Assembly: GCF_051014445.1 (NCBI RefSeq)
Contig: NC_135136.1
Span: 16,696,001-16,760,000, forward strand
Direction of reading: 5' to 3'
Length of the DNA stretch: 64,000 nucleotides
Origin: Colletes latitarsis
Taxonomy: Eukaryota; Arthropoda; Insecta; Hymenoptera; Colletidae
The position numbers were made by a program, and so were the translations under genes. Position 1 is the stretch's first letter, and every line of letters starts with the position of its first letter. Positions 1 through 12,500 of this stretch are shown in pieces. Under the pieces are notes generated by a model. The model was not told where the DNA came from. It saw nothing but the letters and a program-made list of their open reading frames with translations, and ran no database searches.

Positions 1-410
1 TCTTCACATACTTGTTGAACGGATCCTGGGGTTTTTCAGGTTTGGATCACGTAGTAATGTGGTAGCTCACTGAAACAGTCCATTAAACCTGGTTTCGATC
101 AATATTTTAGAGGATAACGCATGTTCTATCTAGGTTAGGCCTGGGATTTGCCCTCATCAGACACATACTTTCGCATTCTCCACATACTTGTTGAACAGAT
201 CCTGGGTTCTTTCTGGTTTGGATCACGTAGTAATGTGGTAGCACACTGAAACAGTCCATTAAACCTGGTTTCGATCAATATTTTTGAGGATAACGCATGT
301 TAGATCTTGGTTAGGCCTGGGATTTGCCCTCATCAGACACATACTTTCGCATTCTCCACATACTTGTTGAACAGATCCTAGGTATTCTTCTGGTTTGGAT
401 CACGTAGTAA

Positions 411-422
411 TGTGGTACCACA
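411..422. repeat. 12 bp perfect palindrome of the monomer core (example)
   Basis: TGTGGTACCACA is its own reverse complement. It appears in a large share of monomers in both array orientations. Variants replace the centre or one arm (GTGGTAGCAC, GTGGTGCCAC, GTGGTACCGC). It may be a site for a dimeric DNA-binding protein, but nothing in the sequence proves it. Confidence 0.75.
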
Positions 423-653
423 CTGAAAGAGTCCATTAAACCCGGTTTCGATCAATATTTTAGTGGATAACGCAAGTTAGGTCTGGGATAGGTCTGGGAT
501 TTGCCCTCATCAGGGTCATATTTTCGCGTTCTTCACATACTTGTTGAACAGATCCTGGGTATTTTTCAGGATTGGATCACGTAGTAATGTGGTACCACAC
601 TGAAACAGTAAATTAAACCTAGTTTCGATCAATATTTTAGAGGATAACGCAAG

Positions 654-669
654 TTAGGTCTAGGTTAGG
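654..669 (+). repeat. Telomere-like TTAGG box of the monomer (example)
   Basis: TTAGGTCTAGGTTAGG contains two TTAGG words and a TAGG. The box recurs in many direct-array monomers with small changes, and as TGGGTTAGG in the inverted array. TTAGG is the common insect telomere repeat, but here the words are spaced and degenerate, so telomeric origin is only a possibility. Confidence 0.5.
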
Positions 670-2750
670 CCTGGGATTTTCCCTCATCAGACACATACTT
701 TCGCATTCTTCACATACTTGTTGAACGGATCCTGTGGTTTTTCAGGTTTGGATCACGTAGTAATGTGGTAGCTCACTGAAACAGACCATTAAACCTGGTT
801 TCGATCAATATTTTAGAGGATAACGCATGTTCTATCTAGGTTAGGCCTGGGATTTGCCCTCATCAGACACATACTTTCGCATTCTCCACATACTTGTTGA
901 ACAGATCCTGGGTTCTTTCTGGTTTGGATCACGTAGTAATGTGGTAGCACACTGAAACAGTCCATTAAACCTGGTTTCGATCAATATTTTTGAGGATAAC
1001 GCATGTTAGATCTTGGTTAGGCCTGGGATTTGCCCTCATCAGACACATACTTTCGCATTCTCCACATACATGTTGAACAGATCCTGGGTATTTTTCTGGT
1101 TTGGATCAGGTAGTAATGTGGTACCACACTGAAGCAGTCGATTAAACCTGGTTTCGATCAATATATTTGAGGATAACTAATGTTAGGTCTAGGTTAGGCC
1201 CGGGATTTGCCCTCATCAGGGTCATATTTCCGCGTTCTTCACATACATGTTGAACAGATCCTGGGCTTTTTCTGGATTGGATCAGGTAGTAATGTGGTAC
1301 CACACTGAAACAGTCCATTAAACCCGGTTTCGATAAATATTTTAGAGGACAACGCAAGTTAGGTCTGGGATAGGTCTGGGATTTGCCCTGATCAGGCTCG
1401 CACTTTCGCATATTTCTCATACTCGGTGGCCAGATTCTGGGCTTTTTCTGGTTTGGATCCCGTAGTATTGTGGTACTACACTGAAACATTCAATTAATCC
1501 TGGTCTTGATAAATATTTTAGAGGATAACGCATGTTAGATCTGGGTTATGTCTAGGATTTGTCCAAATCAGGCTCATAAATTCGCATATTTCTCATACTT
1601 CATGGAAAGATACTGGGCTTTTTCAGGATAGGATCACGTAGTAATGTGGTAGCACACTGAAACAGTCCATTAAACCTGGCTTCGATCAATATTTTAGAGG
1701 ATAACGCATGTTCTGTCTAGGTTAGGCCTGGGATTTGTCCTCATCAGACACATACTTTCGCATTTTCCACATACATGTTGAACAGATTCTGGGTTTTTTC
1801 TGGTTTGGATCAGGTAGTAATGTGGTACCACACTGAAGCAGTCCATTAAACCTGGTTTCGATCAATATTTTAGAGGATAACGCATGTTAGGTCTGGGGTA
1901 GGTCTGGGATTTGCTCTCATCAGGCTCGTACTTTCGCATATTTCTCATACTTGATGGCCAGATTCTGGGCTTTTTCTAGTTTGGATTCTGTAGTAATGTG
2001 GTGCCACACTGAGACAGTCCATTTAACCTGGTTTCTATCAATATTTTAGAGGATAACGCATTTTAGGTCTGGGGTAGGTCTGGGATTTGCTCTCATCAGG
2101 CTCGTAGTTTCGCATATTTCTCATACTTGATGGCCAGATTCTGGGCTTTTCCTAGTTTGGATTCTGTAGTAATGTGGTGCCACACTGAGACAGTCCATTT
2201 AACCTCGTTTCTATCAATATTTTAGAGGATAACGCATGTTATGTCTAGGTTAGGCCTGGGATTTGCTCTCATCAGGCTCGTACTTTCGCATATTTCTCAT
2301 AATTCATGGCCAGATTCTGGGCTTTTTCTGGATTGGATCAGGTAGTAATATGGTACCACACTGAGACAGTCCATTAAACCTGGTTTCGATCAATATTTTA
2401 GAGGACAACGGAAGTTACGTCTCGGATAGGTCTGGGATTTGCCCTGATCAGGCTCGCACTTTCGCATATTTCTCATACTCGGTGGCAAGATTCTGGGCTT
2501 TTTCTGGTTTGAATCACGTAGAAATGTGGTGCCACACTGAAACATTCAATTAAACCTGGTACTGATAGATAATTTTGAGGGTAACGCATGTTAGGTCTAG
2601 GTTAGGCCTGGGATTTGCCCTCATCAGACACATACTTTCGCATTCTCCACATACTCGTTGAACAGATCCTGGGTTCTTTCTGGTTTGGATCAGGTAGTAA
2701 TGTGGTACCACACTGAAACAGTAAATTAAACCTAGTTTCGATCAATATTT

Positions 2751-2772
2751 TAGAGGATAGGTCTGGGATTTG
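2751..2772 (+). repeat. Monomer with 21 bp deletion (copy 1)
   Basis: The unit runs directly from TAGAGGATA into GGTCTGGGATTTG, whereas intact neighbours have 21 further bases between these words. In intact units the lost segment is bounded by two GGATA copies, so slippage or recombination between 5 bp direct repeats is the likely cause. The same deletion recurs 3,326 bp downstream. Confidence 0.85.
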
Positions 2773-5700
2773 CCCTCATCAGGGTCATATTTTCGCATGT
2801 TTCACATACCTGTTGAACAGATCCCTGGCTTTTTCTGGTTTGGATCACGTAGAAATGTGGTACCACACTGAAACATTCAATTAAACCTGGTACTGATAAA
2901 TATTTTTGAGGGTAACGCATGTTAGGTCTAGGTCAGGCCTGGGATTTTCCCTAATCAGACACATACTTTCGCACTCTTCACATACTTGTTGAACGGATCC
3001 TGGGTGTTTTCTGGTTTGGATCACGTAGTAATGTGGTAGCACACTGAAAGAGTCCATTAAACCTGGTTGCGATCAATATTTTAGAGGATAACGCATGTTC
3101 TGTCTAGGTTAGGCCTGGGATTTGCCCTCATCAGACACATACTTTCGCATTTTCCGCATACTTGTTGAACAGATCCTGGGTTTTTTCTGGTTTGGATCAC
3201 GTAGTAATGTGGTAGCACACTGAAACAGTCCATTAAACCTGGTTTCGATCAGTATCTTTGAGGATAACTCATGTTAGGTCTAGGTTAGGCCCGGGATTTG
3301 CCCTCATCAGGGTCATATTTCCGCGTTCTTCACATACTTGTTGAACAGATCCTGGGCTTTTTCTGGATTGGATCAGGTAGTAATGTGGTACCACACTGAG
3401 ACAGTCCATTAAACCTGGTTTCGATCAATATTTTAAAGGACAACGGAAGTTAGGTCTCGGATAGGTCTGGGATTTGCCCTGATCAGGCTCGCACTTTCGC
3501 ATATTTCTCGCACTCGGTGGCCAGATTTTGGGCTTTTTCTGGTTTGGATCCCGTAGTATTGTGGTACCACACTGAAACATTCAATTAAACCTGGTCTTGA
3601 TAAATATTTTAGAGGATGACGCATGTTAGATCTGGGTTATGTCTAGGATTTGCCCAAATCAGGCTCATGAATTCGCATATTTCTCATACTTCATGGCTAG
3701 ATACTGGGCTTTTTCAGGATTGGATCACGTAGTAATGTGGTACCACACTGAAACAGTAAATTAAACCTAGTTTCGATCAATATTTTAGAGGATAACGCAA
3801 GTTAGGTCTAGGTTAGGCCTGGGATTTGCCCTCATCAGACACATACTTTCGCATTCTCCACATACTTGTTGAACAGATCCTAGGTATTCTTCTGGTTTGG
3901 ATCACGTAGTAATGTGGTACCACACTGAAGCAGTCGATTAAACCTGGTTTCGATCAATATTTTTGAGGATAACGCATGTTAGGTCTAGGTTAGGCCCGGG
4001 ATTTGCCCTCACCAGGGTCATATTTTCGCGTTCTTCACATACTTGTTGAACAGATCCTGGGTATTTTTCTGGTTTGGATCACGCAGTAATGTGGTACCAC
4101 ACTGAAATAGTCGATTAAACCTGGTCTTGATAAATATTTTAGAAGATAACGCATGTTAGATCTAGGTAATGTCTAGGATTTGCCCTAATCAGGCACATAA
4201 TTTCGCATTTTCCACATACATGTTGAACAGATCCTGGGTTTCTTCTGGTTTGGATCACGTAGTAATGTGGTACCACACTGAAGCATTCAATTAAACCTGG
4301 TCTTGGTAAATATTTTAGAGGATAACGCATGTTAGGTCTGGGGTAGGTCTGGGATTTGCTCTCATCAGGCTCGTACTTTCGCATATTTCTCATAATTCAT
4401 GGCCAGATTCTGGGCTTTTTCTAGTTTGGATTCTGTAGTAATGTGGTGCCACACTGAGACAGTCCATTTAACCTGGTTTCTATCAATATTTTAGAGGATA
4501 ACACATGTTATGTATAGGTTACGCCTGGGATTTACTCTCATCAGGCTCGTACTTTCGCATATTTCTCATAATTCATGGCCGGATTCTGGGCTTTTTCTGG
4601 ATTGGATCAGGTAGTAATGTGGTACCACACTGAGACAGTCCATTAAACCTGGTTTCGATCAATATTTAAAAGGACAACGGAAGTTAGGTCTCGGATAGGT
4701 CTGGGATTTGCCCTGATCAGGCTCGCACTTTCGCATATTTCTCATACTCGGTGGCCAGATTCTGGGCTTTTTCTGGTTTGGATCCCGTAGAATTGTGGTA
4801 CCACACAGAAACATTCAATTAAACCTGGTCTTGATAAATATTTTAGAGGATAACGCATGTTAGATCTGGGTTATGTCTAGGATTTGCCCAAATCAGGCTC
4901 ATAAATTCGCATATTTCTCATACTTCATGGCTAGATACTGGGCTTTTTCAGGATTGGATCACGTAGTAATGTGGTACCACACTGAAACAGTAAATTAAAC
5001 CTAGTTTCGATCAATATTTTAGAGGATAACGCATGTTCTGTCTAGGTTAGGCCCGGGATTTGCCCTCACCAGGGACATATTTCCGCGTTCTTCACATACT
5101 TGTTGAACAGATCCTGGGTATTTTTCTGGTTTGGATCACGTAGTAATGTGGTACCACACTGAAACAGTCGATTAAACCTGGTTTCGATCAGTATTTTTGA
5201 GGGTAACGCATGTTAGGTCTAGGTTAGGCCTGGGATTTTCCCTGATCAGCCACATGCTCTCGCATTCTTCACATACTTGTTGAACGGATCCTGGGTTTTT
5301 TGTGGTTTGGATCACGTAGTAATGTGGTACCACACTGAAGCATTCAATTAAACCTGGACTTGATAAATGTTTTAGAGGATAACGCATGTTGAGTCTGGGA
5401 TAAGTCTGGGATTTGCCCTCATCAGGCTCATAGTTTCGCGTTTTTCACATACTTGCTGAACAGATCCTGGGTTTTTTCTGTTTTGGATCACGTAGTAATG
5501 TCGTACCACACTGAAACAGTCCATTGAACCTGGTTTCGATCAATATTTTAGAGAATAACGCATGTTAGGTCATGGTTAGGTCTGGGATTTGCTCTCATCA
5601 GGCTCGTACTTTCGCATATTCCTCATGGCTCATGGCCAGATACTGGGCTTTTTCTGGATTGGATCAGGTAGTAATGTGGTACCACACTGAAACAGTCCAT

Positions 5701-6076
5701 TAAACCTGGTTTCGATCAATATTTTAGAGGACAACGTAAGTTAGGTCTGGGATAGGTCTGGGATTTGCCCTGATCAGGCTCGCACTTTCGCATATTTCTC
5801 ATACTCGGTGGCCAGATTCTGGGCTTTTTCTGGTTTGGATCCCGTAGTATTGTGGTACCACACTGAAACATTCAATTAAACCTGGTCTTGATAAATATTT
5901 TAGAGGATAACGCGTGTTAGATCTGGGTTATGTCTAGGATTTGCCCAAATCAGGCTCATAAATTCGCATATTTCTCATACTTCATGGCCAGATACTGGGC
6001 TTTTTCAGGATTGGATCAGGTAGTAATGTGGTACCACACTGAAACAGTAAATTAAACCTAGTTTCGATCAATATTT

Positions 6077-6098
6077 TAGAGGATAGGTCTGGGATTTG
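6077..6098 (+). repeat. Monomer with 21 bp deletion (copy 2)
   Basis: This is the same GGATA-to-GGATA deletion as at 2,751. It was inherited by duplication of the higher-order unit rather than arising twice, because the flanking monomers also match. Confidence 0.85.
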
Positions 6099-9000
6099 CC
6101 CTCACCAGGGTCATATTTTCGCATTTTTCACATACCTGTTGAACAGATCCCTGGCTTTTTCTGGTTTGGATCACGTAGAAATGTGGTACCACACTTAAAC
6201 ATTCAATTAAACCTGGTACTGATAAATATTTTTGAGGGTAACGCATGTTAGGTCTAGGTCAGGCCTGGGATTTTCCCTCATCAGACACATACTTTCGCAC
6301 TCTTCACATACTTGTTGAACGGATCCTGGGTGTTTTCTGGTTTGGATCACGTAGTAATGTGGTAGCACACTGAAAGAGTCCATTATACCTGGTTGCGATC
6401 AATATTTTACAGGATAACGCATGTTCTGTCTAGGTTAGGCCTGGGATTTGCCCTCATCAGACACATACTTTCGCATTTTCCGCATACTTGTTGAACAGAT
6501 CCTGGGTTTTTTCTGGTATGGATCACGTAGTAATGTGGTAGCACACTGAAACAGTCCATTAAACCTGGTTTCGATCAATATCTTTGAGGATAACTCATGT
6601 TAGGTCTAGGTTAGGCCCGGGATTTGCCCTCATCAGGGTCATATTTCCGCGTTCTTCACATACTTGTTGAACAGATCCTGGGCTTTTTCTGGATTGGATC
6701 AGGTTGTAATGTGGTACCACACTGAAGCAGTCCATTAAACCTGGTTTCGATCAATATTTTTGAGGATAACGCATGTTAGATCTTGGTTAGGCCTGGGATT
6801 TGCCCTCATCAGACACATACTTTCGCATTCTCCACATACTTGTTGAACAGATCCTAGGTATTCTTCTGGTTTGGATCACGTAGTAATGTGGTACCACACT
6901 GAAAGAGTCCATTAAACCCGGTTTCGATCAATATTTTAGTGGATAACGCAAGTTAGGTCTGGGATAGGTCTGGGATTTGCCCTCATCAGGGCCATATTTT
7001 CGCGTTCTTCACATACTTGTTGAACAGATCCTGGGTATTTTTCTGGTTTGGATCAGGTAGTAATGTGGCACCACACTGAAACAGTCGATTAAACCTGGTT
7101 TCGATCAATATTATTGAGGATAACGCATGTTAGGTCTAGGTTAGGCCCGGGATTTGCCCTCATCAGGCTCGTACTTTCGCATATTCCTCATGGTTCATGG
7201 CCGGATTCTGGGCTTTTTCTAGATTGGATCCTGTAGTATTGTGGTACCACACTGAAACATTCAATTAAACCTGGTCTTGATAAATATTTTAGAGGATATC
7301 GCATGTTAGATCTGGGTTATGTCTAGGATTTGCCCAAATCAGGCTCATAAATTCGCATATTTCTCATACTTCATGGCTAGATACTGGGCTTTTTCAGGAT
7401 TGGATCACGTAGTAATGTGGTACCACACTGAAACAGTACATTTAACCTGGTTTCGATCAATATTTTAGAGGACAACGCAAGTTAGGTCTGCGATAGGTCT
7501 GGGAATTGCCATCATCAGGGTCATATTTTCGCGTTCTTCACATACTTGTTGAACAGATCCTGGGTATTTTTTTGGTTTGGATCACGTAGTAATGTGGTAC
7601 CACACTGAAGCATTCAATTAAACCTGGTCTTGGTAAATATTTTAGAGGATAACGCATGTTAGGTCTGGGGTAGGTCTGGGATTTGCTCTCATCAGGCTCG
7701 TACTTTCGCATATTTCTCATACTTGATGGCCAGATTCTGGGCTTTTTCTAGTTTGGATTCTGTAGTAATGTGGTGCCACACTGAGACAGTCCATTTAACC
7801 TGGTTTCTATCAATATTTTAGAGGATAACACATGTTATGTCTAGGTTAGGCCTGGGATTTACTCTCATCAGGCTCGTACTTTCGCATATTTCTCATAATT
7901 CATGGCCAGATTGTGGGCTTTTTCTGGATTGGATCAGGTAGTAATGTGGTACCACCCTGAAACAGTCCATTAAACCCGGTTTCGATAAATATTTTAGAGG
8001 ACAACGCAAGTTAGGTCTGGGATAGGTCTGGGATTTGCCCTGATCAGGCTCGCACTTTCGCATATTTCTCATACTCGGTGGCCAGATTCTGGGCTTTTTC
8101 TGGTTTGGATCCCGTAGTATTGTGGTACCACACTGAAACATTCAATTAATCCTGGTCTTGATAAATATTTTAGAGGATAACGCATGTTAGATCTGGGTTA
8201 TGTCCAGGATTTGACCAAATCAGGCTCATAAATTCGCATATTTCTCATACTTCATGGCAAGATACTGGGCTTTTTCAGGATTGGATCACGTAGTAATGTG
8301 GTAGCACACTGAAACAGTCCATTAAACCTGGTTTCGATCAATATTTTAGAGGATAACGCATGTTCTGTCTAGGTTAGGCCTGGGATTTGCCCTCATCAGA
8401 CACATACTTTCGCATTTTCCACATACATGTTGAACAGATTCTGGGTTTTTTCTGGTTTGGATCACGTAGTAATGTGGTAGCACACTGAAACAGTCCATTA
8501 AACCTGGTTTCGATCAATATATTTGAGGATAACTCATGTTAGGTCTAGGTTAGGCCCGGGATTTGCACTCATCAGGGTCATATTTCCGCGTTCTTCACAT
8601 ACTTGTTGAACAGATCCTGGGCTTTTTCTGGATTGGATCAGGTAGTAATGTGGTACCACACTGAAACAGTCCATTAAACCTGGTTTCGATCAATATTTTA
8701 GAGGATAACGCATGTTAGGTCTGGGGTAGGTCTGGGATTTGCTCTCATCAGGCTCGTACTTTCGCATATTTCTCATACTTGATGGCCAGATTCTGGGCTT
8801 TTTCTAGTTTGGATCCTGTAGTAATGTGGTGCCACACTGAGACAGTCCATTTAACCTGGTTTCTATCAATATTTTAGAGGATAACGCATTTTAGGTCTGG
8901 GGTAGGTCTGGGATTTGCTCTCATCAGGCTCGTAGTTTCGCATATTTCTCATACTCGGTGGCCAGATTCTGGGCTTTTTCTGGTTTGAATCACGTAGAAA

Positions 9001-9596
9001 TGTGGTACCACACTGAAACATTCAATTAAACCTGGTACTGATAAGTAATTTTGAGGGTAACGCATGTTAGGTCTAGGTTAGGCCTGGGATTTGCCCTCAT
9101 CAGACACATACTTTCGCATTCTCCACATACTTGTTGAACAGATCCTGGGTTCTTTCTGGTTTGGATCACGTAGTAATGTGGTAGCACACTGAAACAGTCC
9201 ATTAAACCTGGTTTCGATCAATATTTTTGAGGATAACGCATGTTCGATCTTGGTTAGGCCTGGGATTTGCCCTCATCAGACACATACTTTCGCATTCTCC
9301 ACATACTTGCTGAACAGATCCTAGGTATTCTTCTGGTTTGGATCACGTAGTAATGTGGTACCACACTGAAACAGTCCATTGAACCCGGTTTCGATCAATA
9401 TTTTAATGCATAACGCAAGTTAGGTCTGGGATAGGTCTGGGATTTGCCCTCATCAGGGTCATATTTTCGCGTTCTCCACATACTTGTTGAACAGATCCTG
9501 GGTATTTTTCTGGTTTGGATCAGGTAGTAATGTGGCACCACACTGAAACAGTCGATTACACCTGGTTTCGATCAATATTTTTGAGGATAACGCATG

Positions 9597-12500
9597 TTAG
9601 GTCTAGGTTAGGCCCGGGATTTGCCCTCATCAGGGTCATATTTCCGCGTTTTTCACATACTTGTTGAACAGATCCTGGGTATTTTTCTGGTTTGGATCAC
9701 GTAGTAATGTGGTACCACACTGAAACAGTCGATTAAACCTGGTTTCGATCAGTATTTTTGAGGGTAACGCATGTTAGGCCTAGGTTAGGCCTGGGATTTT
9801 CCCTGATCAGCCACACACTTTCGCATTCTTCACATACTTGTTGAACGGATCCTGGGTTTTTTGTGGTTTGGATCACGTAGTAATGTGGTAACACACTGAA
9901 ACATTCAATTAAACCTGGTCTTGATAAATGTTTTAGAGGATAACGCATGTTGGGTCTGGGATAGGTCTGGGATTTGCCCTCATCAGGCTCATAGTTTCGC
10001 GTTTTTCACATACTTGCTGAACAGATCCTGGGTATTTTCTGTTTTGGATCACGTAGTAATGTGGTACCACACTGAAACAGTCCATTAAACCTGGTTTCGA
10101 TCAATATTTTAGAGAATAACGCATGTTAGGTCATGGTTAGGTCTGGGATTTGCTCTCATCAGGCTCGTACTTTCGCATATTCCTCATGGTTCATGGCCAG
10201 ATTCTGGGCTTTTTCTAGATTGGATCCTGTAGTATTGTGGTACCACACTGAAACATTCAATTAAACCTGGTCTTGATAAATATTTTAGAGGATAACGCAT
10301 GTTAGATCTGGGTTATGTCTAGGATTTGCCCAAATCAGGCTCATAAATTCGCATATTTCTTATACTTCATGGCTAGATACTGGGCTTCTTCAGGATTGGA
10401 TCACGTAGTAATGTGGTACCACACTGAAACAGTACATTTAACCTGGTTTCGATCAATATTTTAGAGGACAACGCAAGTTAGGTCTGGGATAGGTCTGGGA
10501 TTTGCCCTGATCAGGCTCGCACTTTCGCATATTTCTCATACTCGGTGGCCAGATTCTGGGCTTTTTCTAGTTTGGATTCTGTAGTAATGTGGCACCACAC
10601 TGAAACAGTCGATTAAACCTGGTTTCGATCAATATTTTTGAGGATAACGCATGTTAGGTCTAGGTTAGGCCCGGGATTTGCCCTCATCAGGGTCATATTT
10701 CCGCGTTCTTCACATACTTGTTGAACAGATCCTGGGTATTTTTCTGGTTTGGATCACGTAGTAATGTGGTACCACACTGAAACAGTCGATTAAACCTGGT
10801 TTCGATTAATATTTTAAAGGACAACGGAAGTTAGGTCTCGGATAGGTCTGGGATTTGCCCTGATCAGGCTCGCACTTTCGCATATTTCTCATACTCGGTG
10901 GCCAGATTCTGGGCTTTTTCTGGTTTGGATCTCGTAGTATTGTGGTACCACACAGAAACATTCAATTAAACCTGGTCTTGATAAATATTTTAGAGGATAA
11001 CGCATGTTAGGTCTAGGTTAGGCCTGGGATTTGCCCTCATCAGACACATACTTTCGGATTCTCCACATACTTGTTGAACAGATCCTGGGTTCTTTCTGGT
11101 TTGGATCACGTAGTAATGTGGTAGCACACTGAAACAGTCCATTAAACCCGGTTTCGATCAATATTTTTGAGGATAACGCATGTTAGATCTTGGTTAGGCC
11201 TGGGATTTGCCCTCATCAGACACATACTTTCGCATTCTCCACATACTTGTTGAACAGATCCTAGGTATTCTTCTGGTTTGGATCACGTAGTAATGTGGTA
11301 CCACACTGAAACAGTCCATTAAACCCGGTTTCGATCAATATTTTAGTGCATAACGCAAGTTAGGTCTGGGATAGGTCTGGGATTTGCCCTCATCAGGGTC
11401 ATATTTTCGCGTTCTCCACATACTTGTTGAACAGATCCTGAGTATTTTTCTGGTTTGGATCAGGTAGTAATGTGGCACCACACTGAAACAGTCGATTAAA
11501 CCTGGTTTCGATCAATATTTTTGAGGATAACGCATGTTAGGTCTAGGTTAGGCCCGGGATTTGCCCTCATCAGGGTCATATTTCCGCGTTCTTCACATAC
11601 TTGTTGAACAGATCCTGGGTATTTTTCTGGTTTGGACCACGTAGTAATGTGGTACCACACTGAAACAGCCCATTAAACCTGGTTTCGATCAATATTTTAG
11701 AGAAATAACGCATGTTAGGTCATGGTTAGGTCTGGGATTTGCTCTCATCAGGCTCGTACTTTCGCATATTCCTCATGGTTCATGGCCAGATTCTGGGCTT
11801 TTTCTAGATTGGATCCTGTAGTATTGTGGTACCACACTGAAACATTCAATTAAACCTGGTCCTGATAAATATTTTAGAGGATAACGCATGTTAGATCTGG
11901 GTTATGTCTAGGATTTGCCCAAATCAGGCTCATAAATTCGCATATTTCTCATACTTCATGGCTAGATACTGGGCTTTTTCAGGATTGGATCACGTAGTAA
12001 TGTGGTACCACACTGAAACAGTACATTTAACCTGGTTTCGATCAATATTTTAGAGGACAACGCAAGTTAGGTCTGGGATAGGTCTAGGATTTGCCCTAAT
12101 CAGGCACATAATTTCGCATTTTCCACATACATGTTGAACAGATCCTGGGTTTTTTCTGGTTTGGATCACGTAGTATTGTGGTACCACATTGAAACATTCA
12201 ATTAAACCTGGTCTCGATAAATATTTTAGAGGATAACGCATGTTCTGTCTAGGTTAGGCCCGGGATTTGCCCTCATCAGGGTCATATTTCCGCGTTTTTC
12301 ACATACTTGTTGAACAGATCCTGGGTATTTTTCTGGTTTGGATCACGTAGTAATGTGGTACCACACTGAAACAGTCGATTAAACCTGGTTTCGATCAGTA
12401 TTTTTGAGGGTAACGCATGTTAGGCCTAGGTTAGGCCTGGGATTTTCCCTGATCAGCCACATACTTTCGCATTCTTCACATACTTGTTGAACGGATCCTG

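Larger units (their letters stand above)
1..1069 (+). repeat. 4-monomer duplication, offset 706 bp
   Basis: Positions 1-363 recur at about 707-1,069. The rare variant GTAGCTCACTGAAACAG is seen at about 62 and 768, and ATTTTTGAGGATAACGCATG followed by a TTAGATCTTGG variant is found in both copies. The copies part at about 1,069, where one reads CATACATG and the other CATACTTG. An offset of 706 bp corresponds to four monomers. Confidence 0.8.
1265..9590 (+). repeat. Mosaic HOR block, offsets of 3,326 and 6,652 bp (19 monomers)
   Basis: Distinct patches recur at a fixed distance. About 2,688-3,400 matches about 6,014-6,726 (offset 3,326). About 4,200-4,560 matches about 7,527-7,887 (offset 3,327). 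About 1,265-1,800 matches about 7,917-8,452 (offset 6,652, twice the base offset). Between patches the copies differ by monomer gains, losses and replacements, so this is an old or gene-converted HOR. A 21-bp-deleted monomer shared by two copies explains why the offset falls short of 19 full monomers. Confidence 0.75.
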
